A DNA stretch of 64,000 nt from Paralithodes platypus (Eukaryota; Arthropoda; Malacostraca; Decapoda; Lithodidae): positions 28,196,959 to 28,260,958 of the forward strand of contig CM064501.1 in NCBI GenBank assembly GCA_032716605.1. The letters are read 5' to 3'. Shown here piece by piece: positions 31,823 through 45,981 of the stretch; position 1 is the first letter of the stretch; the number at the start of each line of letters is the position of its first letter. The notes below the pieces were generated by a model. It had not been told where the DNA came from, did not search any database, and worked only from the letters and a program-made list of their open reading frames with translations. A program made the translations under genes and the position numbers.

Positions 31823-32459
31823 GACACTCCTAGAAGTCCTACGCCATGTAAGAAACCCGCTCCATGAAGCGTGGGAAGACTGGCTTCCACAGGTGGCAGC
31901 TTGTGTAAACGGCTCTGTAAACTCCTCTACAGGTAAGACGCCACACTACATAGGCTATGGACAGGACAAGATTCTGCCATATGAACTGCTATCCAAGCCT
32001 AGCACACCAGTCTACAATCTAGAGGACTATGCTAAGAGACAACTCCAGGTCTTTAGCAAGATCCACCATCAAGTCCGATATCATTTACAGGCATCCCGTG
32101 CAGAAATGATAAGGAAACAGCACAAAAGAGCACACCAAACTGTTCTTGAAGTAGGTGACAAAGTTATGTGCCTAGATCCGACGAGAATGACTAAGCTCTC
32201 GCCGAAGTATAGTGGACCGAATGTCGTTACGGACACAGCATCCGGTAACAAGTTTGAGGTTCGAGACCCTACCACAAACAAGGTAGAAGTAATTCATGGT
32301 GACAGGTTAAAACGAGTGAGCCCAGAACTCTCCGTAGATGGCCATATTATACCTGATCCATCACCTTCGGCGGTGCAGCCAAATGCACCGACCAAGACTG
32401 ACTCCGCACAGACAAACGAGTATAGGCGGAAGCTTCGTTCTGCTAACAGAGCGTTCTAA
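31799..32459 (+). pseudogene. Gypsy-A integrase C-terminal part, copy 2
   Basis: Same as 5403-6063, with GLVERMNRTL at its start. Confidence 0.88.
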
Positions 32460-32604
32460 GACCACTCTAGTAAGAGAGTGAATTGAGACCACTCAAGTAA
32501 GACCACTCTAGTTAGAGAGTGAAATATTCTATACACATCACCGTTCTGTCAACGTAACATATCTGACAGAGCAAGCCATTCCCCACGTACATCCTACTGG
32601 GCGA

Positions 32605-33126
32605 GTGAAGTATTCTATTAGTACCCCTACAAGTAGAATATTGCTCTTTCTCCCGAGAAAGATGATATGGTTAATGAAAGTCCTTCTTCTACTTGGAACA
32701 CTAATTGTAGTTGATTCTACGACACCCTCGTATCTGAAACCTGGCGCCCTTGTAGCCCAAGTTGGAAGAGTGCTAATTGCGGAAGATGTAGTAGCAGTTC
32801 AGTATGATTTCGGAGACATCTTTGCAATCCCCCGTGGTGTTGAGACGCTCCAACGTCGCCTAGACAAATTACACTCAACTTTTACCTTCCTACTGACTAA
32901 TCAGACAATGCCCTGTGACTTACGACTTACAGTTATACTCCAACGCTCACGTGTAGCTTGTATAAATCGTAAATTACGGAAGATCCAATTGGCCCTGCCT
33001 GACGATCCTACCCAGGTAGCCGAACACGCTCACTCACGGCGTATAAAGAGAGGACTGTTATATTTGCTGACCTACCCTCCTATAAGCTCTTTAGAAAAGC
33101 CCACGCTTCTGAAGTACAAAAGCTAA
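32605..33126 (+). pseudogene. Gypsy-A env-like ORF, copy 2
   Basis: Same translation as 6209-6730, with signal-like segment and SRRIKR site, truncated at the same stop. Confidence 0.6.
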
Positions 33127-34209
33127 GAAAGAGACTCACTGTCCTGGAGACTTCAACAAAAGCTCTATAGTGTCTAGAATTCTAGAAGTAAGACTCACAA
33201 GTATAGATGTACGACTCAAAAGTAAGACGAATGTGATGAATTCATTGAGTATGGTGATATCAGAGATGGATCATCATTGATCTACTGCCTGTTGCTCATC
33301 TCTGTACAGCATCAGCCATAGAGAAGGAACAGTTTGCCCTGTTTCCGCATTTTGAGTAAGAGAATTGTATACTCTATTTCTCATAAATAGATACAGTTAT
33401 TACACTCACCATTTTAGTCCCCATTCAGTTCCAGTCCTCACATTATACAATGACTGAAGAATTTATCCGTTCCTGTTTCTTTTACACAGATGATTACTGA
33501 CCTTTACTGTCACAGCAGACATGTTGCTCGTCCCCGACGAATTTCAACTTGTGACTGTGACAAACAAAGACGCCTTTATTCATGTTGGTCCTCGTATCTT
33601 CCCCTGTCTGAGCATCCTGAGTATGTGTTTTCCCTCTGTCCCCGGACATAAATGCTTGCGACCTTACCTTGACTCAAGCATCTGTGACTGAATGGCTCAT
33701 AGTTTAGATTTAGAATAATAGTTAATAATCATGGGATGTGTCAGGCACCTGTTCACTGCGAAGTACGGATTTCACTAATATTCACCCTACCTTTTCGTCA
33801 ACATATTGCCTTGATAACTAACCTCTCATCAGAGTTCATTCCTATTAACATATTCTTTCACAAGTAATTCTTTGGACCTCATCATCATCTCTTACGAGCA
33901 CTCTCAAACATCATGAATTTCATAAATTCTTCAGAATACAACTAACCTTAGTTTTCTTAATTAATCAGGAAATCATTTTTCCTACTACACTAACCCCCTT
34001 CCATGACTCTCGTCAACAACCTTATCCCAGTAAGTCTCTCCCTTCGTCTTCCGTTCAGGGTTGATCACCTGTTGCTTTGGCGTGAGGACAAATTTAAGCA
34101 CCTGTTAATGCTAAGGTGTAAGTTTTGGTCCTCACCTTTATCACACTTTCATTGGCATTGCTATACACTGGGAATAGGGTTATGTAAGTCATAGGGATGA
34201 TAGGGATGA

Positions 34210-35026
34210 TGTATATGTTCGGTGGGCCTCACTTTACGTGGCCGAGCGGTGTAACAGCGCATTTTGAGCGACTGTACACTCTAGGGTAACTCATATAATC
34301 ACATATATAACTCACACCCTTATAACAGTTATTCACTTACTTAAGTATACTACTGTACATTCTAGTTGGGAATGATCTCCCTATAGATAGATCATCTCCC
34401 TCACCTATAAAAGGACTTGATACAATTCTTGCAGATTAAGCAAGCGTTCCCACGGTCTTCTCAAAGTATTGCAGCAACTCCAATATGATTGCTAGCAACA
34501 TGTATTCGTATGACTCCACACTGGTCAGAAGCCGGCACGCTCGAGCCCCAGGCATTGTTTAGTAGCAGATCAGACAGCCACATAAGAAGGTGAACCCTTC
34601 ATGCGGCCGTGGTAATTAATACAGTGACATATACAGTGACAGTGCGATACTGTGCGATAATTAGTGTGTGTACCATTATATTTTCGCTATTCTTAATCTT
34701 TATTCTTTTACAGGAAAGAATATAATCACAGGAATATAGCTCAATCATATTGCTTTTATAATATAGTGCAAAGCTGTAAGTATTTCCCAGTCGGGTAGCT
34801 ACAATACCTACAAAGACAATCAATAACTCAAACCAGCCCCTAATTAAGCATAATCTATTTTGTTGGTAATAAAACCCTAGAAAAACCCAACAGTGTCTTT
34901 ACTTCAAATCAATACCTTAACAAGTTACCTTTCAACATGTTTTTACAGTGAAAACCTCAACTACAGGCATAAACCAGGACAATTAAGGTAAGAGGTAAAA
35001 AGGGCAACCAAATAGCCACCGCTACA
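34210..35026 (+). repeat. Gypsy-A 3' LTR, copy 2
   Basis: Same as 7814-8633 but shorter within a TA run near 34679. TATA box near 34406, AATAAA near 34868. A (TA)n tract follows at 35030-35103. Confidence 0.9.
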
Positions 35027-35064
35027 TAATTATGTATATACTGTATATACTGTATAATTATACA

Positions 35065-35107
<43 letters not shown>

Positions 35108-35805
35108 CATGGTAACATAAATGTGTTATCTCTATCTTAATAGCATGTGTAACTGTTGGAAAAATGGAAATTACACTTTGCTATTATATACATTGTAGTG
35201 GTTTTCTATAACCCCGCCCCTCCCCCCCTGGGGGTAAGGGCCTTCACATTTCGTGAAAACCAAAAATGTGTCCCACGTACTGTATCTATTGCGTGTCATA
35301 CAAGACGACTAAAGGGTAGAATGGCGCAAGTACAATCGGTGACTCTACATAGTAAAGTCTTGTGGTGTCTTTTTGTAAGGTTGTAGAGGGTGGTGGGTTA
35401 GTGACTAGGTGCTGGAATGAGGTTTTGTTGAGTCTTATTGAAATACTGATAGGACAATGCCAGTATTAGCCATGGCCTTGTGAGGGAATGTTATTGATGG
35501 AATTCATTATACTACATTCCGACTGCCGAAAGTTAATCATCTTGAGCCATTCCAGTATAGTGGAGAAGGATGTACCAACATTATTTGCATGTATGCATAT
35601 AAACATATTTTTAATGCAATGGTGTAGCCAGGTGTTAAGAGAACCTAAAACAAAAATCTGAGGCTATCATGACAGAATGATTTACATTTTCAAAGAATTT
35701 GCATTCATATATTCAGTATATACTATGTATTCATACACTGTACATTCATACCATGAGGGCCATTGAGGAATGATAATTGAAAGGTAAGGTGAATATGTGG
35801 GGTTA

Positions 35806-36086
35806 ACCTCAGTGATGGGGTATGAGTGAGGAATTAATTGGGAGATTCAGTGAAGTGATACGCATGAGCCGACTTGGTTGGTTTGGACACGTGGAGAGAA
35901 TGGATGATCAGTGCTGGGTGAAGAAATGCCGGACTATAAACGTGGGGGGACCTGCGCGTAGGGGTAGACCTAGAAATGGCAGGTACTCCGGTTCGATCTC
36001 AAAACAAAGAACTTGAAAACGGAGGCAGCCCTTGACAGGGTTGCCTGGAAAATCGCCATTTTGGACGTGAGGCTGTAACCACATTT
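35806..36086 (+). mobile_element. Non-LTR 3' coding remnant, copy 2
   Basis: Same as 9420-9700; ORF 35822-36016 has RLGWFGHVERMDD. Confidence 0.7.
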
Positions 36087-36585
36087 GCTGTAGACAAAAC
36101 GGTATTTAAACTTGTATGCATGTATTTAGAGTACAATTAGGCCTATATCAATCAGTCCACTGATCTGTGAAACAATACAATCAATAGAACATGTAAATGG
36201 AAATTGTGGTTGAAAATCCTGCTTGTGCCAAATCACGCTTATGAGATGGTGGTTTGTGTGCTTGTAATACTGTTTTCCTCTCGTGGCTTTGCCAGGTAAA
36301 TCAATACATGACAACCCCCTCAACCAGAAAATAAGAGAAAAAAAAAACAGTTGATCCACCCTGGAACCATATTATGCTTTTAAAAGGGAATTACCGATGA
36401 TGCTCTGCTGCAGAGTAGTTCACAGAACGGTATTTGACTACCACAATAATTGTTTGTCCATCAGGATAGAAGTAATATTATTCACTAGGTGGCAAATTGC
36501 TGCTTAGGGTCTTTGCATCTAGGGAAGTATTATAATTAAAATATAAGTGTTTGTTTGAAACCTGTTTAAATAATATCTTTGTCAG

Positions 36586-36831
36586 GCCCTTAAGGTGTGG
36601 TGGTCTGTAGACGTGACCCTGATAGTGGCTGGTGTGGCCGCGGCCCTTGTCACTCTTCTGCTGCCAGAGACCAGGAACCTCCCGCTGCCTGACACCATCA
36701 CAGACATAGAGGACAGACAAGCACTGTGCTGGAACAACTGGAGAGCCTTCAACACTGTCGTCAGGAAGCGACATAACAATAATATAAGTCAAAAGCTCAG
36801 GGGTGTCAATAATGAAGGTTTCAACGATTAA
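36586..36831 (+). CDS. C-terminal exon of an SLC22-type transporter (partial), copy 2
   Basis: Identical in translation to 10200-10445, with the same AG acceptor and stop. If the duplication is real, a transcript from an upstream gene could splice to either copy; both would give the same C-terminus. Confidence 0.68.
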   Translation, partial: ALKVWWSVDVTLIVAGVAAALVTLLLPETRNLPLPDTITDIEDRQALCWNNWRAFNTVVRKRHNNNISQKLRGVNNEGFND

Positions 36832-39154
36832 TCAACAACGGATGACGTGGTGTATTTCTATAAATATTCCACGAGTCCACCATTTTCAACAAAGTTCCAA
36901 TCTGCAGGCAATAAGCTCTTGCTACACCATTATCCAGCACTATAGGCAGAGCATGTAATCAGGACAAATATTATCAACCTATGAACAGCGAGAAAGACAG
37001 AAACATAATTATGTTTACCTAAAAAAAAACAATAATCTACTATAACTATAACTTACTATTGATTAAATTAAATTTAGTCCTGTGGCTGTACTAGTGATGA
37101 ATAGAGACCAATTGGCAAATTGCATTAACTGTAATGGTAATGCAAATTTTTCATTAACTAGGTATGAATGAGCAAGCCCAAATTAAAGTCCTTGATTGAG
37201 GATAAATTTAATTTGAAGAAATAATTGTATGTACAGTACAATTTAACCAAGCTGCTCTTAGCAGTTCTCCAACATGAGACTCCCCTTGGTTAGGAAAACA
37301 GCTTGTTCAGCCACATATCACTGAAGTTAAGCTGCAAGCACTTCATGAACGCCAGAGATCCATACAAGACTCCTGGTAATTATGTTAGTATTTATTAAGT
37401 TACAACAGGAAGCTGTAATAATTATGTTCTATGATTTGCAATATTTGCTAACCAGTCTTCCCTTCCATTGATAATAGAAAACCAATAAAATACATGTAAA
37501 CAAGATCAACAACATTTAATTGTCAAGGGATATGTGAAGGGATATAGCCAGCAACAAGTTCTGGACGATGACGTGATTATTCACAACATTTGTTTCTCGT
37601 CTCATCCCACCAACCAAGTGACATCGACGTAAGATTGAGTATAATATGTGATTGTATCCTCGCACATTGAAAAAGAATACACTCACAGTGAATCACAACA
37701 CGATACAATACAAATGTAATGTGCACTATGGCAGAGTAGCATGAATTTCGGTGTTAAGGTAAGCGGGAAAATGTAGAAAACATTTAGAAATAATAAGGAG
37801 GCATTGGTGAAAAGAAGGCAGCTTTGGTTAATGCTCCCAAGATGGATAATCTCGAGACAAGACAAACGAACTTAATGTATTCAACTTTGGATGTAAAATG
37901 GTGACTAATGTTGTAGTATAAATAAAATTAAAGATGTCAAACACAAATACATTGAGGCTTAAAGGTAAAGGGGGTATCCCACTGTGCGACTTTTCGATGG
38001 CGAATGCCGTGCGACCATGTCCCAAAATTCGCGGCGAATAGGGTTTTTTCAGAAGCGAATGAAAGCGAAAAAGGCGAATTTCCTCGATTGCAGTGCGACG
38101 GAAGTACGACCAAAGTGCGAATATGGCGAATTTTATGACGAATATGACGAATGGTGTGCGACAATTGAGGGCGATTCGTGGCAAACGATGATGGCGAAAA
38201 TAGCGAATGCACGGCGATTGTTGGACGATGTAATGAGATAAAACCGGGGAGGTTGTGCGACTTATGGCGAATATGGCTAATGCCTTGTGTGTGTGTGTGT
38301 TGTAGTGTGTTTGTGTGTTTGTGTGTGTGAAAAGGCGAAATGTTGAAAAGCTGGACATTCTGTGTGTGTGTGTTGTAGAGTGCGTGTGCAACTGTGCATG
38401 TATGCGTGCTGTAGTGAGTGTGTGTGTGTGTGTGTGAAAAGGCGAAATGTGGAAAAGGTGGACATTCTGTGTGTGTGTGTGTGTGTTGTAGAGTGTGTGT
38501 GTGCAACTGTGCATGTATGTGTGCTGTAGTGAATGTCTGTGTGTGTGTGAAAAGGCGAAATGTGGAAAAGCTGGACATTGTGGGTGTGTGTGTGTGTGTG
38601 TGTGTGTGTGTATCTATGGATCAATGTGTACAAGCCTTATCCCGGAATATCTGAACAATACTTGGGAGAACAATAATGATACTGACGAATTATTCTGAAC
38701 AATTAACAGTCCCATTAGTAGAGTCATTTTCAGAGGTTCAGTGACCGTGTTTAGGATACCAAAGTTTCTCAGTGAATTTAACAAGGGCAACTGATACTAA
38801 ACAAAATAAGCCCCCATACACCTCACCAAAATGACGGGAAAGTTGTTATTTTAGACGTTTTTCAAAATGGCCGCCGCCGTCATCTTAAAAAATTGATAAA
38901 GTTCTATTTCTTGAAGTGAATGGCCAAAAATGACAATTTTGGTGTCTATTCCCACTAATTTTGGTGTCAGAAGATCAATGGCATGGCACAATTAAAAAAT
39001 AATTAATAAACAATTACCAAATAATTAAGTAAATAAGAAAATAATTAAGAAAATCAATGGGATGGCATAATTCATGATTTAGAGTCCCATTAACCTCAAC
39101 ATCTAAGACAAATATGATGTTGTTAAATCCACTGAGAAACTTTGGCATCCTAAA

Positions 39155-42100
39155 TTAATAAAACATGAGACCTACTGCATTAAGATGCACTATCACTGCA
39201 GGACAAATTGATGCACAACTGTCAGAATCACTTCCGCTGTCATCATCGCTGCTCTCCATTTGTGGATGACTTGGAGTTTTTAGAAGATCCAGGAATGATG
39301 GAAGTGCAGGTTGGGTATAGCGTACTGGGAGGTATAAGCCATTTACAAGGTGCCATCCATGGCCAATTGGTGATGGATGATTCTGAAGCTGGAAATTCTT
39401 CTGCAGATATGTGAGGTAGTTGGTGCGCTCTAAGTGTGGTCGTAGACTGTCAGAATCAGGTACCAGTCTGATGATCTTCTTTTTCTTGAGTACTGACTAC
39501 TTTGCTGCTCTCACCTCTGCTAGGGTCTTGTGTTTGGTGTCACAATAGATGTACCGGATAACAAATTTCTGTAAGTCATTGATGATTTCCTGTGTGACTG
39601 GGATGATTGTGCCACAACTTTTAAGGAGGTTGCGAGCTTCTGATGAATTTTCTACACGGTCAACAATAGTTTTCTTGCCTATTCCATAAAAGCCGGAGTT
39701 ACGGTCGCATCCGGTAAGAACATAAAGTGGGATCAAAGACTCCGCCATTGCCTCACTACACAAACACCGAGCATTTATCAGCTGAGATTTGCGTTTCAAG
39801 CACAAGAGTCCTGATATTTGCCGAGCCACATAGGCTGCCTGAACGTAGTTATCAGTATCTTCAGTGTCTATGACAACTGCTTCTGTATACCCTTCTGACC
39901 GCAGCTTACCATAAAGAGTGAACAGAGCTGTGTCTGCTTCTGCATGGGCGTATGTGAGATTCTGCAAAACTTCATCTGTGGTGAGATTCCTTGCTGGTTT
40001 GCCAACAACACAGTGTATGAGCTGAATAGTGGTTGTAGATGCCTTTCTTTTGAAAGCAGCCTTGATAAATGCTTGAAGGCGAACTTTATTCTCTGGTTTA
40101 CCAAGAAGAGCATGAAAGTCTCTATTAGAAGGAAATTTGTCCTCTGACTTCATAAACACATTGCAAATGGACTGATTTTTTTGACGGTGTTGTCGTTCAC
40201 TATCTTTGATGGAGAAGTCTTGCTCGTACGAGTCATTAACCAAGATAACACATTCTGCATTCGAATGTCTATTCAGGAACTGTGTCCAGATGTTGTTCAT
40301 CCGTTATCCTTGGTCTGATGGGTGGTTCACCACGCTTGACTGTTTTGTATGGTTCAATTCTTTGCATCTGGCTCCCAAGTTCTTTGAGGCTATCAGAGAG
40401 GTACGAAGGCAAGGTGCTATTTGCAACTGGTCTATCATCATCTAGGGTAGGTAGATTTAGCTTAGGTAGGTCTGGCTGAACAAACATGACATTTGTACAA
40501 TGTGATTGGCCACTTCCAGTCAAAGTGTCATTTTTGAAGTCATCGTTGTCGACTATACATATTGCCGGTGTTCCTTCAGAAAGTTCAAAAGGACACTCAG
40601 TTGAATGCTTCAGGTCAGTAACTGCCCAGAAATCTCTAAGCAAAAGCACATCATTGTAACTGAATCCCAGGCCATCCTTATGTAATATGTCTACCATTTC
40701 TCTGCTCTTTGTCATACCATGTAGCAGTACACCGAGGTTTGTCTCAAATGCAGTACGTCTTCCAGTGATGTAGCTGGTCAAAATAGATGCAATTGATCTG
40801 ACTTGGGGCTTGTCATCGACTTCAGACTTTGTGGGGTGCTTTAACCAAGTGATGAGCTTCAAGAGGAGATCATTCAGGTCTTCATATTCTTCTAGCTCAT
40901 GTATGTATGGAGGCCAAGGAACAGTTTTTGTTTTGATGATCTGATCTCTGAGTCGCCCAGCTACATTCTTCACCAGCTGATCGTCACTTACACCTAGAGA
41001 GGATATTGCAGCCTCAAGATATGAACCTGCAGCTCTTTCATCATATACCAGTTCACTCACATTCTTCTGACCTCGTTCATGAAATGCTATGTCATCTCCA
41101 AATTCCTTGATCAGAATTTCCTTCACGAAACTGGACTTTGCTGTGGAATAGTAACCATAATTTGAAGTAATGCCTTTGTAATCCTTTACAAGACCTTGCA
41201 GTGTACGGATTTCATGATCTTCAAAGATAACTTGATGGACATGAAAGAAGATATTTTGGGCCTCTCGAAGATTAACATGTTGCAGATGCTCTGTTTTTTC
41301 ATCAGGAAAAGACTCCTTCAGAGGGTTGCTGACATAATTGCGCCAACATTCACGATGATAACGAATTTCCAATCCAAACGCCGTTCGACTGTCTGGGATA
41401 GATGCAAGTAGGGTATTCAATCTTTCTCTTATAGGCTCATCTGACAGACAAACTGTATGCAACTTGAACTGGTTCCATGCGTCTACTGTTGACAGCAGCA
41501 AAAGTTTGGACTTGCCAGGATTACTGTTTTTTTGTGGTCCTTTCATACACCACACACAGAGATTCTTATCATGAACCACTCCAGTACTAGAACGAAGCTT
41601 TTTAGGCACATTTCCTGGGAGTTGTTGACTTGAAGTTGATGCTTGAACTTCTTCCTGTTCAGATTTCCGTTTACGATTCTGTGCTTGCTGAATATAGCGA
41701 TTACTACTGATCTGGGCTGGTGATGGGCTGGTCTATCAGAGTGAGACCTGAGCGATCTCTGCCATACCCATAGCTTACTCTGACTGTTCCTTTTACTTAT
41801 ATATTTTCTAGATCTCAAGTGACGGCGTCTCTTCCGTGGATTGACCTCCCAATCTACCAAGATTGGAAGCTAAAGCATCACATTATTCCTTTGCCCCTCA
41901 ACTTTCTCTTCATAATTGCTGAGGGGCACAGGGCCCTGGGTGGGGCTTTGGTTTCCCGGGCGTTTACGCACCCTCTCAGCTCCCCGCCATGGAGTGGCTT
42001 CGGTCACCCAGGCTTTATTGTGGTCGGCAGGGGGGGTTCTGTGGGGGCGCTCGTTTATGGCCTTGGCCTTACTCGGGGCCTTGGGGCTGTTCGGCCAGGC

Positions 42101-42909
42101 AGCTTGGGGACTAACAACAACAACAACTACTGATTGGGCGGGTGCCCAAACTCCGAAAGGGGTTGACATAGGGGAGCTATCCCCCCGCCAAAGGTGGCTT
42201 TCTAGGGCCTTTCCTAGCTGATGCTGAGAGGATTGGGCTCTAGTCATGTGGTGATGGGCTGGTCTATCAGAGTGAGTACTGAGCGATCTCTGCCATACCC
42301 ATAGCTTACTCTGACTGTTCCTTTTGCTTATATATCTTCTAGATCTCAAGTGACGGCATCTCTTCCGTGGATTGACCTCCCAATCTACCAAGATTGGAAG
42401 CCAAAGCGTCACATTTTTCCTTTGCCCCTCAACTTTTTCTTCATAATTGCTGAGGGGCACAGGGCCCTGGGTGGGGCTTTGGTTTCCTGGGCGTTTCCGC
42501 ACCCTCCTCAGCTCCCCGCCATGGAGTGGCTTCGGTCACCCAGGCTTTATTGTGGTCGGCAGGGAGGGTTCTGTGGGGGTGCTCGGTTATGGCCTTGGCC
42601 TTGCTCGGGGCCTTGGGGCTGTTCGGCCAGGCAGCTTGGGGAACAACAACAACAACAACAACTACTGATCTGGGTGTAACATTTACTATGCATGTACAGG
42701 CCTTTAGGCCCCTTGTCCCACTCCACTCCTGCATAGGCATGCTGAAATTTATCAAGTTCCTTCCACCGAAAACACTTGCTCCTTAGATTCTCCCACTTTG
42801 TATCAGATGTCTTGTCCGTATTATCATCAGCTATACAGGGATGTTGACATAATATGCATTTTAATCCAGGTCCTGGGTCAGGCACATCACTAACTCCTCT
42901 ACGTTCCAC
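39155..42909 (-). pseudogene. Zinc-module/PIN-XPG-like transposon gene, copy 2
   Basis: Same architecture and breaks as 12767-16524. One codon is missing near 41244 (one His fewer in the FFHHVHQ stretch), an in-frame 3-bp difference. The retroposon dimer occupies 41717-42660. Confidence 0.72.
41717..42660 (+). mobile_element. Dimeric (AAC)n-tailed retroposon, copy 2
   Basis: Same as 15332-16275, flanked by ACTACTGATCTGGG on both sides. Confidence 0.82.
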
Positions 42910-44510
42910 GCTTATGATTCTTCACGCCAAATTCGATGCAACAAACCTGAAAAAGCAGGAATTGATCAGTCAACATTTTAAATTATATATTATATTATTT
43001 GAGTAAGTTTCAGAGGATCCGTGACCGTGTTTAGGATACCAAAGTTTCTCAGTGGATTTAACAACATCATATTTGTCTTAGATGTTGAGGTTAATGGGAC
43101 TCTAAATCATGAATTATGCCATCCCATTGATGTTCTTAATTATTTTCTTATTTTCTTAATTATTTGGTAATTAGTTATTAATTATTTTTTAATTATGCCA
43201 TCCTATTGGTTTTCTGACACCAAAATTAGTGGGAATAGACACCAAAATTGTCATTTTTGGCCATTCACTTCAAGAAATAGAACTTTATCAATTTTTTAAG
43301 ATGACGGCGGCGGCCATTTTGAAAAACGTCTAAAATAACAACTTTCCCGTCATTTTGGCGAGGTGTATGGGGGCTTATTTTTTTGAGCATCAGTTGCCCT
43401 TGTTAAATTCACTGAGAAACTTTGGTATCCTAAACACGGTCACGGAAGCTCTGAAAATGACTCTACTACATAAAGAGCATAAACTTTGTTTTATATTGTC
43501 GTTTGAAGTTCACAATCTCGATTACATAAGGTCTATTACAAAAACATATGCCCTCGAATGAAAATGTAAATATAATTGTGTGGGTATGTCTGAGTGTCTG
43601 TGCATCTATGGAATAGGTGTATTCCCACTCAAGATACAATTATGGATTTATTTTTTGTTTCCTTGCAATTATAAGACTATTGTATTCAGATTAGGAAGTG
43701 TAGATGGAGGTCAGAGTGTTAATTGAGATACTCTTTACCCTTCTAGTTCCACAGATCATTCCAAAGCTAGATAAAATCTTCTAAAGTTAGTCAGAATATA
43801 CTGTCAAAATGCGTCCTAATCTTCAAAGGGTTAAGTAGAAGTAACTATTAAATTAACACTGTCACTATTATGATAGTTTGTTTCCTCTAATTCGAGTTAT
43901 CATTTGTCGATTTAAGGGGAGATTACCACTTGAAGGATTTTATTCTAAACCCCTTTCTCCGTCATGTTTAGCACCATTCCTTTTGAAATGTTAAGACGTT
44001 CGCCCCATTCGAACGTTCCCTTACATACAGCTTAGACAGGGCCTTTTGAAATAACTATGCCTCACATAAACACTCGACATAGCCACACAACACGTGTTTC
44101 GGTAATGGTTCCGGTACACTGACTTTTAATTTGAACCATAGTTTGAACTTATAACTACTACAAAAAAATGTTATATAAGTTTATTATGAAATATTATGAA
44201 TAATTAATTAGGCAAGTATACATAACCTACTGTTATGTATATAGTACTTATGATTAAATGATCGTATTTCGGCGATTTTGGTCACTCGGAAAATCAGCTG
44301 ATGAATCTCGGCGCTCCAAATTCACTTGCATTGAAACTATATTCTTTGTACAAAACCACCCATGGTTTTGCAGGGTTTATTTAAGGCTTAGAAATGTTTC
44401 TTTATACGCCGGGGTATATACGGTATACTCAGTTTCATTTCATATGACGGTATTGAATCCCATTTCTCGATACTTAATGGAAAAATATGAAATCATGTCT
44501 CTGCACCATA

Positions 44511-44712
44511 TTAACCCCTTCACCACTATGACGTAATTTTCATCATTTTCTGGTTACCAATATACGATTTTCTTTAGTATATAATCTACCTCTAGGACTC
44601 ATATGGCTAAATACGATCTCAATAAACCCTCTGAATAACATAGGTCGTCTTGAAACTGTATAAAATCGTCTATCTTTAGCCATAATGAAATTTATGGGGG
44701 TGAAGGGGTTAA
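44511..44712. mobile_element. TTAA-flanked MITE (194 bp), copy 2
   Basis: Same as 18126-18327. Confidence 0.75.
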
Positions 44713-45763
44713 GTCCAAGTGTATTTAATTAGTACCACATTTCACTACAAAATCTTCAAAATAACTGAGAAATCCTGATGGGAACTTTGCATTTTTTTAC
44801 CGTCAGTTGAAAAGAAACAGACTATAGTGAGAGGCACATCAACAGTCACATAAAAACCCACCAATCACCTCAGTTCGCCACATGTCGCACGTCATTCGTA
44901 TGGCATTGACAATAATTCGTCGACACATTCGCTGCATTCGCGCTACTGGCGCGCTACTGTCGCCCTATTCGCTCAAAAAGCAGCGTTGTCAATAATTGGA
45001 ATTTGCAAATTGGCGAATCAGGGCGAAAAGGTGCGAATTGTGCGACTATAGTGCGATCAATGGTGAATGAAGTGAGACAAAGGGCGAACTTTCGCCAACA
45101 TTCGCCAAAATGTTCAGATCGCCACCGTTTTTTGGGTATGCTCAAAATTTAACGGCGAATCTGGGAGAATCTGGGCGAACATGGGCGACGCTAGGGCGAC
45201 CGTTGTACGATTTTGGCGACATTTGGAGAATGTTCGAGCGAATATGGCTATTTTAGGAACATAGACAAAAAAATCCTGTCGCCCTCTGTCGCTGGGCGTT
45301 CGCCATCGAAAAATCGCACAGTGGGATACCCCCTTTAGGTTTTTAAGCCACAGACTTGTAAATTCAAAAGTATGATGATGGGAACGCAAGAGTAAATACA
45401 GAGATTTCCATATGTGCAGTCACCCTCATATAACTTGGCATGCCTCCATAACTCTTGTTATGTCTCTAGTGAATAATATGCGGTTCTTAATATGCATGAA
45501 CAAAATGTGTGAACAAATGTATTGCCCTGAAAAATAGGCCAGCGTATTCCAACAAATGTTTTCTGTGTGTAGGTTTAGCTTACCACGTTATGACAAATGT
45601 CTTCATAATCAATTTCTGCTCATATTAGTGGATGGACACTATTTGCTATATCAAGACGAAGACAATAAACTTAAAATTATGAAAGCATGACACGAATTAT
45701 GAACATGACTACACAACATTAACTGTTGACATGTGATTAAAGTATTACATAATTTTGATTACT

Positions 45764-45938
45764 AAGGAGCCAGCCGTGGCATAGTCAGTAGAGCGTTGCA
45801 TGTTGATCAAAGCGTCGGTGGATCGAGCCCGCACTTTCAAATGTATATTGGTAGATGCCAAGCCTGGGCAACTTAACCTAGCGATTCGTGACAAACGCCT
45901 AATGTTCATGGCCAACCCTCCTTGGGAATTACAGCATC

Positions 45939-45971
<33 letters not shown>
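45764..45971 (+). mobile_element. tRNA-derived SINE, copy 2
   Basis: Same as 19379-19586, with a 30-A tail. Confidence 0.75.
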
Positions 45972-45973
<2 letters not shown>

Positions 45974-45981
45974 AAAACCAG

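Larger units (their letters stand above)
24958..35026 (+). mobile_element. Gypsy-A LTR retrotransposon, copy 2 (both LTRs present)
   Basis: About 10.07 kb from 5' LTR TGTATAT to 3' LTR GCTACA. Gene order and lesions are as in copy 1. The 5' LTR (786 bp) differs from the 3' LTR (817 bp) by an internal deletion near its start and scattered substitutions, so the original insertion is much older than the duplication. No convincing target duplication: the left flank ends ATAA, the right flank begins TAAT. Confidence 0.93.
38716..43468 (-). mobile_element. Fold-back-TIR transposon with nuclease-like gene, copy 2
   Basis: Same as 12328-17083, with CAT flanks at 38713-38715 and 43469-43471. It is 3 bp shorter because of the ATG deletion in the gene. 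Confidence 0.75.
37967..45336. mobile_element. Outer GCGAA-rich transposon, copy 2
   Basis: Same as 11581-18951, with AGGT at 37963-37966 and 45337-45340. Confidence 0.75.
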